Of a DNA stretch of 58,800 nucleotides, positions 26,101 to 33,812 are shown piece by piece. The number at the start of each line of letters is the position of its first letter. The stretch's first letter is position 1. Below the pieces are notes generated by a model that did no database searches, was not told where the DNA came from, and was given only the letters and a program-made list of their open reading frames with translations. A program made the position numbers and the translations under genes. The DNA is from Chthonomonadia bacterium (GTDB taxonomy: Bacteria > Armatimonadota > HRBIN16), in contig JABUFA010000023.1 of NCBI GenBank assembly GCA_013314755.1, positions 1 through 58,800 of the forward strand, in the 5' to 3' direction.

Positions 26101-27932
26101 CTGGCAGGCACGGGCACTTCATACTGGTGCCAGCCGGACTTTATCTCTACCTCGCCCACTTCCTGTTCGTTCACCACCACGCGCAGGCGTTGCTGCCACA
26201 GCGAGTTGCCGTGCCAGCGCAGAACGAGGTCGGTATTGGGGGCGGCTGGCAGAATGAAGGTGCTCATTGTGCCGATGCCGGTGAGCCAGCGGACAGTGGC
26301 TTTGCTTCCGGCTCCATGCGCACCAGGCGGGAGCTGCCCCCAGTCTTCGCGCCCGGAGAACCCGCTGAGAAGCACCTTCTCGTCGCCCGGCGCGCCGATG
26401 TCTGCGAGGTAGTTGAAGCGCGACGCTGGCTCAATATTTTGGGCTTTGCCGGCTGAGGGCGTGTCGCCGGAGGTCAGCGTTTCGGGAGAGACGGTAACCG
26501 CCAGGCGTCTGTCGCCCAGCTTGAGCCACTCCTCCAGCAGGTGGGCGATACGCTCTCCCTTCGCGTTGTATCCCAACCCCACGCCGCCTGTCGGCGCCGT
26601 GATGATGTAATACCTCTGAAGCCTCTCCAGCGTCGCCTCGCTCTGCGGGATGACGTCAAAGACGATGCCCGCCGCGCGCATTCCCTGCACGGCATGATAG
26701 AGGTCGTTGGGGTCGCCTGCGCCGTGTTCGAATATCCAGTCGTTCACCAGCAGGGCGGTGCTGGTTTCCGGGTTCTGCGGATAGGTCAGCTGCCAGATGG
26801 TGCTCCATAGCAGGTTTGCCTCACAGAAGCGTTTGCCCCCTTCGAAGCTCGGTTCGAGGTTGGAGCCTTCCCACCACTCGTTCCAGCTAAGATGTAACAC
26901 ACCGTCTGCCCGGCGCAGCAGATTGCCCGCCCAGAAGCGGTCGTAGTGGAGCGGCTCTGGGGGATAGCCCGTGCCCGGCACCCGGATGTTCCAGTCGAAG
27001 TAGCGGTGTTTCAGGTGGTCCAGGAACACGCCTCCACATGCCCGGGTGACCGCAGTATGCAGGTATCGCTGGGCGTCCAGCTCGTGCGGCACACCGAAGA
27101 CGCCGGCGTAGGAATGCGCCCCACCGAACACGCGCGCCCACCGTTCAAAGCCGAAGCCCATGTAAGGCTCGTAGCCGATGTCAAAGGATGCGCTCAGCCC
27201 CGGCAGACCGAACCGCTCGCGGATAGCCTGCTCCATCTTTGCCCACTCCTGCGCCCATCGCTCGTATTGATAGGCGATGCTCAGAGCACGTACCGGACCG
27301 ACGGCGTTGAAATCCATATTTATCTCGTCGAAGTCGCGGAAGCTGGTTCCCCACTGGGCGTTCAGGCGGTCAACGTGCGTGTAGCGCTCTCTCAGCCATC
27401 GCCGAAAGCCGTCGTGGTCGATAGTGACTTCGGGGGCGCCGTTGCGCGAGTATACCAGCTGGTAGGGCTTCTCTCCCAGCCATGTCCATACGGGCGAGCG
27501 GGCATAGCGCTCCATCCAGTAGGGAGGGTCTTTTCGCTCGGTGACGTTGCGCCAGAACTCGCGCATGGCGAAGTTTTCGCCGTCCTGATACAGCCCCATG
27601 AACAGGTTATAGCCCAGCGCACGCACCCTTTCCGCCGCTTTCACCACAGTGGCTTCGCGGGGCTCGCCGTTTTCGCCCTGCCAGCCCTGTCCCCAGTAGT
27701 CCATGAAGAGGTGGGTCATACCCCAGTCTGCCGCCAGCAGGATGGAGCGGAAGTTATCCGCAAGCGTGCGGCTGTTGTAGTAGCCGTACAGCGGCGTGTT
27801 ATGCACGCCGCCAATCCAGTTGCCCCATTCGCCGCCTGCCGTTTGCCATTCATACCAGTAGAAGTACGCCGCACCGACGATGGGGAGTCGGGAGACGGGT
27901 CGTTTCGGTGACGGTTGTTCTGGCTGTCGCAT
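23190..27932 (-). CDS. Very large glycoside-hydrolase-like protein (1580 residues)
   Basis: The N-terminal third (about residues 15-400) is a TIM-barrel-like region with YFYWYEWQ, TLADNFRSILLAADWG, LNAQWGTSFRDFDEI (GH42 style) and LHLSWNEWWEGSNLEPS (GH99/WbsX style). The middle holds two copies of a domain of about 140-150 residues, near 510-660 and 1158-1300. Each copy opens with (A/S)PGDE(K/Q)VL and ends with VCN(L/F)ALDW, probably a galactose-binding-like fold. Between them are beta-sandwich segments, and the C terminus resembles mutarotase-like sandwiches. No signal peptide is visible from the chosen start at 27932, which has GGAGGA nine bases upstream; ATG 27977 is an alternative. Substrate unknown. 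lacI follows on the same strand. Confidence 0.7.
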   Translation of the reverse strand: MRQPEQPSPKRPVSRLPIVGAAYFYWYEWQTAGGEWGNWIGGVHNTPLYGYYNSRTLADNFRSILLAADWGMTHLFMDYWGQGWQGENGEPREATVVKAAERVRALGYNLFMGLYQDGENFAMREFWRNVTERKDPPYWMERYARSPVWTWLGEKPYQLVYSRNGAPEVTIDHDGFRRWLRERYTHVDRLNAQWGTSFRDFDEINMDFNAVGPVRALSIAYQYERWAQEWAKMEQAIRERFGLPGLSASFDIGYEPYMGFGFERWARVFGGAHSYAGVFGVPHELDAQRYLHTAVTRACGGVFLDHLKHRYFDWNIRVPGTGYPPEPLHYDRFWAGNLLRRADGVLHLSWNEWWEGSNLEPSFEGGKRFCEANLLWSTIWQLTYPQNPETSTALLVNDWIFEHGAGDPNDLYHAVQGMRAAGIVFDVIPQSEATLERLQRYYIITAPTGGVGLGYNAKGERIAHLLEEWLKLGDRRLAVTVSPETLTSGDTPSAGKAQNIEPASRFNYLADIGAPGDEKVLLSGFSGREDWGQLPPGAHGAGSKATVRWLTGIGTMSTFILPAAPNTDLVLRWHGNSLWQQRLRVVVNEQEVGEVEIKSGWHQYEVPVPASVVGGSRLLEVQFRFEKAHVPQQIDPQRFPSENRVCNLALDWLQICTPNVPPGQPGELDWEPMGLCESTGLGRAKQTFRVPLHRRRTTLRRGTVQSYYEDGWVRDVRCVVRSERGQNGILIIVNGIFTDDPRWWEWLYNLQYDNQNSPVASLYDPAETLTWVLPDQPDLMSAHLLAGDTTFLLVENRTGTPRQLKLHPPVVHDPGIYPFAEFMAITCDGRRFVPLQIDQMVKWVKEPQTVRYVAVYGVVRSPVQIQTEGWQVFPGFKGSVQAKVRNIHIDPVEVTLKVGAKIASVHGEAVTLRLTPGQEKTVQLPLEVKPFADWGMKTVYVEVRSRSQGKERIAYFLRPLMVGRNAQVHVQTAAISSHSPSLVVANLPITPHGEQSWWHPALDVPGETARDVELVLTGWDANPRRQIQMRVGDIPDGARREIRLPLPFTSGPVTRRATLTVRWRDSAGTHQHSREITVTLMPRSLRRTQAHEIAHVILPSLENARGVPHSVTLPPALRNRQYLLRLPTGMILPAYVQGARLHFIVPPGRELWRLDIGSPGDEQVLVRGYAQAESWANATIRWLPGEGKETVLRLPGGMSDGARLLMYGQAMWENRVTVIIDGRPVARKDLVPGWQTLSVDMPRRARPSSAPREVRLVFERANVPAERGTGTDRRVCNFALDWIALEPVPATEAGILSLLPATAPASTSLSVKVAPGSVLVDNGVLELQWRQDAGGTITRLYSQRTGREVSASTGGVGIGVFGQFDPTRPAINTAQFVQDRFRWQRQTRAQVRVVERNPVWVTVEVTPDPAALSVRAIQRYRVFAGLPLVEVTVQAEPLSTGANELVALEARFSARWWSKTFPNFVGLGDKPQEVAGEVVHYGWRMGDWVPPVLSLFNPSNLSETLSLLVMQNEGCNWVRQGFWGEPRGKASPRSHAVIELIASPPRPVRLRYWLYLHEGYHVQARQMRQRLQTGSGGYLL

Positions 27933-28017
27933 CGCCTGGCATCCTCCGGGAATGCATGCTGTTTTGCCTTTCGCCATACCAATGCGGTTCCCTGCATAGA
28001 AAGCATGCTTTCATCCT

Positions 28018-28375
28018 GACCTTGCGATTGAAAATCGCAGGCTACGCAGAACGAAACCTGCTAGCGCAGGTTAGGGGATGCTGAAGCAAGCTTCAGCACT
28101 CCAAAGAGGTCGCAAGCTTCAAAGAGGTCTGCTGAAGCAAGCTTCAGCACTCCAAAGAGGTCAGCCTCCGCAAGGAGGCTTCGTCATGGGTAGCCCGCAA
28201 CTTCCAGTTGCAGGGGCGTCTCCCCCATTTATCCCAACCTTGCGATTGGAAATCGCAGGCAACACAAAGCGAAACCTGCTCAAGCAGGTTAGACTCCATA
28301 GACATGGAGTGCTGAAGCCATGCTTCAGCGATTCCGCACGTATGGAGTGCTGAAGCCACGCTTCAGCGGTTCAAA
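28018..28375 (+). repeat. Composite palindromic repeat, locus B
   Basis: The longest copy. In order it holds d (GCGATT-GAA-AATCGC), e (AACCTGC-TAGC-GCAGGTT), f twice (GCTGAAGC-AA-GCTTCAGC), b with an enlarged loop (GCCTCC-GCAA-GGAGGC), c (GCAACT-TCC-AGTTGC), d (loop GGA), e (AACCTGCT-CA-AGCAGGTT) and f twice more with three-base loops CAT and CAC. It fills the divergent gap between the large hydrolase-like gene and the membrane protein gene and ends just before the latter's promoter. Confidence 0.9.
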
Positions 28376-28408
28376 GGCGACTGCCGGGATGCCTCTGAAT
28401 CGGGCGTG

Positions 28409-28437
28409 TTGACACGGAATGCACCAGGTTATAGAAT
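28409..28437 (+). promoter_or_regulatory. Promoter of the membrane protein gene
   Basis: TTGACA, a 17-base spacer and TAGAAT, ending 35 bases before the ATG at 28473. Confidence 0.65.
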
Positions 28438-28472
28438 GAAAACACCGGTGAATGCATGGAGGAGGTCACCGA

Positions 28473-29150
28473 ATGCCCAAAGGGCGATTGATGAATGACC
28501 TAGACCTCTACGGCGCGATAGCGGTGCTTGCCTTCTACCTGAAATGGGCAAGCGGGCAGATTGTCTCTGGCGAGCGCAGTATCACCGAAGTGCACCTGGC
28601 TCTGACAGGGGCGTTGCTGGTAGGGCTGGCGTATCGCTTCTTCTGGCAGAAGGTCTCCCCGAAGGTTGCGGAACCCATCTCAAGAGTATTGCTTCTGCTC
28701 GCTGGCGTGCTGGTGCAGGGCAGGTGGGTGGCGGAGTCGGTGATGCTGGTAGCCTGCGCGAACCTGTGGTGGCTTCTGTGGGGCGCACGGTTGAAGAGGC
28801 TTCAACGTCACGCAAGTTTACAAACGATTGCGGCGTTGTATGTGTTGCTGCTGTTTTTGCCTCGCGATTCGGGTGTTGTCTGGCTCATTGGGCTGATTAT
28901 CCTGCTGACCGCGATGGGAACACCGGTCTATGCGCGCACGCAGGAAGAGAACCCTTACCCGGCGGTAGCCGTTGTCGGTGGACTTCTGGTCGCAGTGGTC
29001 GGTGGAGTATGGTTACTGGTTGCGCCCACAGCGGAGACCCCTGCTCAACAGCTGGGACAGCGGCTGATGGCGGGATTTGGGGTCAGCCTTTTGCTGATTG
29101 CTGGACTCATGCTGTTGAGGGAGTGGCGCAGTGGTGCCTGGGGCAGGTGA
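28473..29150 (+). CDS. Polytopic membrane protein of unknown function
   Basis: A 225-residue protein with about seven hydrophobic segments: near residues 10-25, 45-65, 75-95, 100-112, 122-135, 140-155, 165-185 and 200-215. No family is recognised. Between segments there are short charged loops (KRLQRHAS, YARTQEENPYP). The start at 28473 has GGAGGAGG seven bases upstream, better than ATG 28452. It has its own promoter, stands alone and converges with a prepilin gene. A transport or sensory role cannot be told from sequence. Confidence 0.7.
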   Translation: MPKGRLMNDLDLYGAIAVLAFYLKWASGQIVSGERSITEVHLALTGALLVGLAYRFFWQKVSPKVAEPISRVLLLLAGVLVQGRWVAESVMLVACANLWWLLWGARLKRLQRHASLQTIAALYVLLLFLPRDSGVVWLIGLIILLTAMGTPVYARTQEENPYPAVAVVGGLLVAVVGGVWLLVAPTAETPAQQLGQRLMAGFGVSLLLIAGLMLLREWRSGAWGR

Positions 29151-29276
29151 CCACCTGATGCGGGCGTACCTGCACCGGTATCGCCGATGCCTTCCACCTC
29201 GGCGGGGAATGCGCAGAGGTTGCCAGAGGAGTAGAGCCTGAGGCTCCTCCGTCGGGCGCCCCAGGCTCCGGAGTGA

Positions 29277-30140
29277 TTAGCGGTATTCGGGAATAGTCTG
29301 ACAGCGGTCGCGCCAGTCGCGCAGCCACTCTACCTGCTGAGCGGGCTTCCAGTCCCACAGATAGTCGTCCGTGGGTCCCTGCGCGTTCGTCCAGTTCAGC
29401 GCGCCCATCGTCGCGCACAGTTTGATGGCTTTGACGTGACCATCGTGGAAGCTCCAGTTGCTGACGCCGTTGTGCGAGGTGACCACGCCCTTATTGCTGT
29501 CAAACCACGCGCGGAACCAGTCGCCGTTCAGCACCCAGGGACCGTGGTCGTTCCAGTATTCGCGCGACTCCAGCAGCTGGATGACGCTTGCCGGGCGCGG
29601 AATCGCCGCCAGCTGCACGGGATTGGGCAGGAGCGGGTTGACAATCCAGCCGAGGCGGACGCCGACCTCGTTTTTCTGCGCCCAGTTCGCCGCGCCGCCG
29701 TAGGAACGCCTGATGCCGATGTTCGCCTCCATGGTGTAGCCCGTTTCGCCCAGGCGGCTCATCAGCGACGGCGGGTAGACACCCTCCGTGTCGTGGTAGC
29801 ACGACCAGTTCCAGATAGGCTCACCGGGCTGTTCAAAGCTCATGCACAGGTAGATGCCTGTGTTCTTGATGTAGGGTTGCACGGCATATCGCCAGCCGTG
29901 ACAGGCAAGACCGTTGGGCGTCTCGATGGGTGACCATCCCGGATAGGGCAGGGTCTCATCGTAGTCCTGCGCATACTGCAGTATCGCCAGGGAGAGCTGC
30001 TTGATGTTAGAGAGGCACGAGGTCTTGCGTGCCATTTCCCGAGCGCGGGAGAACACCGGGAACAGAATCGCCGCCAGTATCGCGATTATCGCGATGACGA
30101 CGAGCAGTTCGATGAGCGTGAACGCTCTGTTGCGAAACAT
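29277..30140 (-). CDS. Prepilin-like DUF1559-type protein
   Basis: A 287-residue prepilin-like protein: basic leader, [18 protein letters not shown] (again Ala before the cleavage site), then [16 protein letters not shown] and a globular domain with [18 protein letters not shown] near residue 218. It is the last gene of a three-gene operon after a LacI regulator and a small membrane protein (26-base gap). It has the same LacI-prepilin order as 23076-21154, but the globular domain differs greatly, so this is not a recent duplication. Confidence 0.85.
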   Translation of the reverse strand: MFRNRAFTLIELLVVIAIIAILAAILFPVFSRAREMARKTSCLSNIKQLSLAILQYAQDYDETLPYPGWSPIETPNGLACHGWRYAVQPYIKNTGIYLCMSFEQPGEPIWNWSCYHDTEGVYPPSLMSRLGETGYTMEANIGIRRSYGGAANWAQKNEVGVRLGWIVNPLLPNPVQLAAIPRPASVIQLLESREYWNDHGPWVLNGDWFRAWFDSNKGVVTSHNGVSNWSFHDGHVKAIKLCATMGALNWTNAQGPTDDYLWDWKPAQQVEWLRDWRDRCQTIPEYR

Positions 30141-30166
30141 GGGACATACCTCCTTTGATCTGAATG

Positions 30167-30454
30167 TTAACGAGTTGGGTTTGCCTGGGTCATTTCCAGG
30201 TTCCTAAAGATGCCGGGCGGTATCATCCGCTTCTGGATAGCCTCTATCACCAGCTTGCGTTCCTCGGGGGTCAGCAAGCGAGCATCTCCACCGGTGCGAT
30301 TGACCAGTTCGTTAATCTTCAGCCCCGTTTGAGAGGGAGCCATACTGGGACGCTCGCCCACGAACGCCCTGTAGAGAAAGAAGCCGACGATGAGCACTAC
30401 AACCGCGATGACCGCGATGGCTGTTGCTGGTGAAACCTCTTTTTTCAGGTTCAC
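30167..30454 (-). CDS. Small single-span membrane protein
   Basis: A 95-residue protein with a transmembrane segment at about residues 10-30 ([19 protein letters not shown]). A mostly polar tail contains [19 protein letters not shown]. No family is recognised. It lies between lacI and the prepilin gene, 24 and 26 bases from each. The preceding site is GGAGGTGTAACAAGCGTG before the ATG. It may assist or partner the prepilin, by position only. Confidence 0.7.
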   Translation of the reverse strand: MNLKKEVSPATAIAVIAVVVLIVGFFLYRAFVGERPSMAPSQTGLKINELVNRTGGDARLLTPEERKLVIEAIQKRMIPPGIFRNLEMTQANPTR

Positions 30455-30478
30455 GCTTGTTACACCTCCTCCAGTGGT

Positions 30479-31564
30479 TCAGATGCGCCTGCGCCGGGGA
30501 CGGACGCGCTGAAGGTGTTTTGCCCGGTCCGGCGGTTCAGGCGAGTAGGGTATCACGCTATCACGCTGGATCAGTTCGCCCGGAAATATCACATGTTCGT
30601 CCGACGGCTTGCCGCTCTCTATTTGCTGGATGAGCAGTCGGGCGGAGGTCATCCCGATTTCGCGCACGGGCTGGTGGATGGTGGTCAGCGGTGGAGAGGC
30701 GACGGAAGCCGCCTCCACATTGTCAAAACCCACGATGGAAATATCTTCCGGCACCAGCACGCCCTCACGTCGCATCGCCTCCAGTGCTCCCAGTGCCATC
30801 CAGTCATTACAACACACCACAGCCGAAAACGGCGGACGCACCTGTAACAGCATCTCCATTGCCTGTCGCCCGGAGAGGGTGCTGTAGTTGCCTCGCCGTA
30901 TCCAGTGGGGGGTAGGGGTGATACCGGCTTCTGCGAGGGCACGCAGGTATCCCTGCTCCCGCTGCCGCGCACTCCAGTAGTTAACAGGTCCCGCAATGAA
31001 GGCAATCCGCCGATGTCCCAGCTCAATTAACCACTTCACGGCGGAGTAAACGGAACCTTCGTCATCCACGTCCACGCACGCAGCGCGCAGGTCGCGCGGG
31101 CTGCTACCCGCCACCACGTGTGGCAGATTGCAGTGTTCCATCCACTGCAACAGCGGACTCTGGTGGAGTGGAGCTGCCAGAATCGCACCGTCAATGGAGC
31201 CGTCTTCGGTGCTCAGGCGAACGTACTGGGGGTCGGGGCGTTCCAGCGCGATGATTTTAATCTGGTAACCTGCCTGCACCGCCTCCGCGAGGATGCCGTC
31301 GAGCAGGGTGGAGTAGTAGGGGTTACCCAGCAGGGCGCCGCGGAAGTGTTCTACCACCACTCCCAGTGTGTTACTGCGCCGTCGGACGAGGCTGCGCGCA
31401 ATCTGGTTGGGTCGGTAGCCCAGCTCCTCTACCGCCTGCAGGACACGCTCGCGGGTTTCCTCGGAGAACCGTCCACCACGTCCGTGCAGCACGTTCGTGA
31501 CGGTGGTGACCGATACCCCCGCTCGCAGAGCGACATCTTTAATAGTTGGTGTCTGCCTGGACAT
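30479..31564 (-). CDS. LacI family transcriptional regulator
   Basis: A 361-residue regulator with the classical N-terminal helix-turn-helix PTIKDVALRAGVSVTTVTNV and hinge PNQIARSLVRRRSNTLGVVV. A full effector domain follows, ending with the KPSDEHVIFPGELIQRDS strand typical of the family and a basic tail. The effector is unknown. It has its own promoter, with two operator-like sites between the promoter and the gene, so autoregulation is likely. First gene of the operon with the small membrane protein and prepilin. Confidence 0.9.
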   Translation of the reverse strand: MSRQTPTIKDVALRAGVSVTTVTNVLHGRGGRFSEETRERVLQAVEELGYRPNQIARSLVRRRSNTLGVVVEHFRGALLGNPYYSTLLDGILAEAVQAGYQIKIIALERPDPQYVRLSTEDGSIDGAILAAPLHQSPLLQWMEHCNLPHVVAGSSPRDLRAACVDVDDEGSVYSAVKWLIELGHRRIAFIAGPVNYWSARQREQGYLRALAEAGITPTPHWIRRGNYSTLSGRQAMEMLLQVRPPFSAVVCCNDWMALGALEAMRREGVLVPEDISIVGFDNVEAASVASPPLTTIHQPVREIGMTSARLLIQQIESGKPSDEHVIFPGELIQRDSVIPYSPEPPDRAKHLQRVRPRRRRI

Positions 31565-31580
31565 TTAGCCTATCTCGTAT

Positions 31581-31622
31581 AACGTTCAACTTTTTCAGAA
31601 CCATAAAGGTTTGACGTTCAAC
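31581..31622. promoter_or_regulatory. Two operator-like sites before lacI
   Basis: ACGTTCAAC occurs at 31582-31590 and 31614-31622, 32 bases apart (about three helical turns). The second is part of TTGACGTTCAA, close to the palindrome TTGAACGTTCAA with a central CG step, as in LacI-family operators. The sites sit at and just after the predicted transcription start. Confidence 0.55.
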
Positions 31623-31630
31623 CTACCTCT

Positions 31631-31659
31631 ATCATAGCACCACCAGCCAAAAGAGTCAA
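31631..31659 (-). promoter_or_regulatory. Promoter of the lacI-prepilin operon
   Basis: On the minus strand TTGACT, a 17-base spacer and TATGAT, with start near 31624, directly beside the operator-like site. Confidence 0.7.
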
Positions 31660-31729
31660 TAGGTTTCGATGGAGGCTCGAACAATTTTTGTGCAATCAGG
31701 GAGGTCTTACAGGGTGGCGTCGCAACCGC

Positions 31730-31758
31730 TTGACTTTTTGCCCTGTTTCCGTTAATAG
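31730..31758 (+). promoter_or_regulatory. Promoter of the steA operon
   Basis: TTGACT, a 17-base spacer and TAATAG. Transcription would start near 31765, the GTG start of steA, implying a leaderless mRNA. No ribosome site is visible before that GTG. Confidence 0.5.
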
Positions 31759-31764
31759 TGTAGT

Positions 31765-32934
31765 GTGTCACGCGCTACAGTTCACATAAATCGCTCTGCC
31801 TCCGGTGTTGAGGGTGCCGTCCGTTTTGACCGGCGCACGAAGCGGCTCGTCCAGCGATTACAGCCCGGCGACATCGCCGTGATTGACCACCCCGACCTGG
31901 ATGGCGTCGCGGCGGAGGCGCTGGTATCCCGACAGGTAGCGGCGGTGGTGAACCTCTCGCCGTTTATCACCGGGCGGTATCCGAACTCAGGACCGGGTAT
32001 TCTGCTTCGCGCGGGTATCCCACTGTACGAATGCCATAATCCAGGTCTGGCGGATGCGATTCAGGACGGAATGCTGGCTACGATCGAGGCAAACTGTCTA
32101 CGCCTCGCAGGGATGTCCGATCTCTGTTTCGGCGTGGAGCATCTGGATGAGGAGCGCGTACAGAAACTGCTGGCGCTGGCTCAGGAGCGGCTGAAGAGCG
32201 AACTGCGCGCCTTCGCCCAGAACACGCTCGAATACCTGCAGGAAGAGAGCGAAACGCTTCTGGACGTGCTGGAGGTGCCGGAAATCAGCACGCCGATAGC
32301 GGGACGCCATGCGGTAGTGGTGGTACGTGGTGAGCGTTTCAAGCAGGACCTGAATGCCATTCGCGTCTACATCCGCGATATGCATCCCGTGCTGATTGGG
32401 GTGGACGGCGGCGCGGATGCTCTGCTGGAGATGGGCTTCAAGCCGGACATCATCGTGGGCGATATGGATAGTGTCAGCGACAGCGCACTGCGCTGCGGCG
32501 CAGAGCTGGTAGTGCACCAGTACACCAACGCGGAGCGCATCTCGCCCGGGCTGGAGCGCGTGCAGGCGATGGGTCTGCCGCATAAGGTGTGGCGCACGCC
32601 CGGCACCAGCGAAGACATCGCCATGCTGTTGGCGTACGAAAAGGGAGCACAACTTATCGTGGCGGTGGGCACGCACTTCAGCCTGCTGGAGTTTCTGGAG
32701 AAGGGGCGCCGGGGGATGTCCAGTACCTTTCTCACGCGCCTGCGCGTGGGCGACAGGCTGGTGGACGCTAAAGGGGTAAGCCAGCTGTATCCCCAGCGCT
32801 TCGCCTGGCGCGAGTTCAGCTGGCTCTTCGTCACGGCGTTGATGCCGGTGGTGGTGGCGTTCCTGCTGTCGCCTGTTGGGCGCGACCTCATCCGTTTGCT
32901 GGTGATGTGGTTACGTTTGCGCCTGCACTTTTAG
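31765..32934 (+). CDS. steA: SteA-like cytokinetic ring protein
   Basis: A 389-residue protein of the SteA family. The N-terminal domain has RRTKRLVQRL and GDIAVIDHPDLDGVAAEALV. The central thiamin-pyrophosphokinase-like domain has VLIGVDGGADALLEMGFKPD and VGDMDSVSD near residues 210-240. One C-terminal transmembrane helix lies near 350-370. In Corynebacterium, SteA with SteB controls separation of daughter cells and activates peptidoglycan hydrolase RipA. No pyrophosphokinase activity is known for it. The GTG start coincides with the predicted transcription start. steB follows after 11 bases, as in actinobacteria. Confidence 0.8.
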   Translation: MSRATVHINRSASGVEGAVRFDRRTKRLVQRLQPGDIAVIDHPDLDGVAAEALVSRQVAAVVNLSPFITGRYPNSGPGILLRAGIPLYECHNPGLADAIQDGMLATIEANCLRLAGMSDLCFGVEHLDEERVQKLLALAQERLKSELRAFAQNTLEYLQEESETLLDVLEVPEISTPIAGRHAVVVVRGERFKQDLNAIRVYIRDMHPVLIGVDGGADALLEMGFKPDIIVGDMDSVSDSALRCGAELVVHQYTNAERISPGLERVQAMGLPHKVWRTPGTSEDIAMLLAYEKGAQLIVAVGTHFSLLEFLEKGRRGMSSTFLTRLRVGDRLVDAKGVSQLYPQRFAWREFSWLFVTALMPVVVAFLLSPVGRDLIRLLVMWLRLRLHF

Positions 32935-32945
32935 GGGGATTGGGC

Positions 32946-33812
32946 ATGGGAGTTGACCTTCGTTACCATCTGGTGAGCCTGTCGGCAGTGTTTCTCGCGC
33001 TGTCGGTGGGAATGCTGATTGGTGGACTGTTCCTGCAGACCACTCCTCAGGAGACTCAACAGCGTCTCGTTCGGCGTATTCAGGAAGACCTCGCCCGGAT
33101 TACCGCCGAGAGTGACCGCAATCGGCGCGATTTCGAGCGAATGGACCAGGCGTTTCGGTCGCTGGCGCCGCGCCTGGTGAAGGAGCGACTGAGGGCGCGC
33201 CGCGTGGCGGTGGTACAGACCGGCGACGACGAACGTGCCCTGGCGGATACGCTGAAGGCGCTTCGCGATGCGGGGGCGGAGCCTGTCTCCGTCACCGTTG
33301 TCACCGCGCGATGGCTGGAGCTGAGCGACGAGGAGAAGCAGACCATCATCCGCGACCTGCGTACGCTGAAGCCAAACCTTCCCGATGACTTCACGGCGGT
33401 GGTGAAGGCGCTGGCGAACGGCGTGGCGCTGTTTGGCTATGACCAGGCGGTGGAGGCACTGCGGCGCGAGGGGCTGGTGCGCACATCGGGCGATTACACG
33501 CTACCCTGTCGCTTTGTGGTGGTGGTAGGCGGCAGTACCTCACCGGATAGCCATCGCCCCGCAGAGATAGACCGCCCGCTGATCCGGCAGTGGCAGTCGG
33601 TGGGCATTCAGGTTATCGCCGCCGAACGGCGGGACTGCGCGACCTCTCACGTGCCGGTATACCGGGAGACCGACATCCCCAGCGTGGACTGTATTGATAC
33701 CGCCATGGGGCAGGTTATTTTGCCTTTCCTGTTTGGAGCCGAACCCGCCGCATACGGGATGAAGGATAGCGCAGAGAAAGTGGTTCCCGATGCGCTTCTG
33801 GAGAGCCAATGA
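32946..33812 (+). CDS. SteB/MctB family envelope protein
   Basis: A 288-residue protein of the family known as SteB in Corynebacterium and as the copper-transport protein MctB in Mycobacterium. It has one N-terminal membrane anchor (LVSLSAVFLALSVGMLIGG near residues 8-27), a coiled coil near 35-75, then an extracytoplasmic domain with RVAVVQTGDD and VVVVGGSTSP. The pairing with steA points to the cell-division role rather than copper transport. ATG 32946 has AGGGGGA at eight bases. The stop shares an ATGA overlap with the GT2 gene. Confidence 0.75.
   Translation: MGVDLRYHLVSLSAVFLALSVGMLIGGLFLQTTPQETQQRLVRRIQEDLARITAESDRNRRDFERMDQAFRSLAPRLVKERLRARRVAVVQTGDDERALADTLKALRDAGAEPVSVTVVTARWLELSDEEKQTIIRDLRTLKPNLPDDFTAVVKALANGVALFGYDQAVEALRREGLVRTSGDYTLPCRFVVVVGGSTSPDSHRPAEIDRPLIRQWQSVGIQVIAAERRDCATSHVPVYRETDIPSVDCIDTAMGQVILPFLFGAEPAAYGMKDSAEKVVPDALLESQ

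Noticed and set aside
28018-28375. CRISPR array
   Set aside because: The repeats are several different short palindromes with variable linkers, not one repeat with unique spacers, and no cas genes are present.
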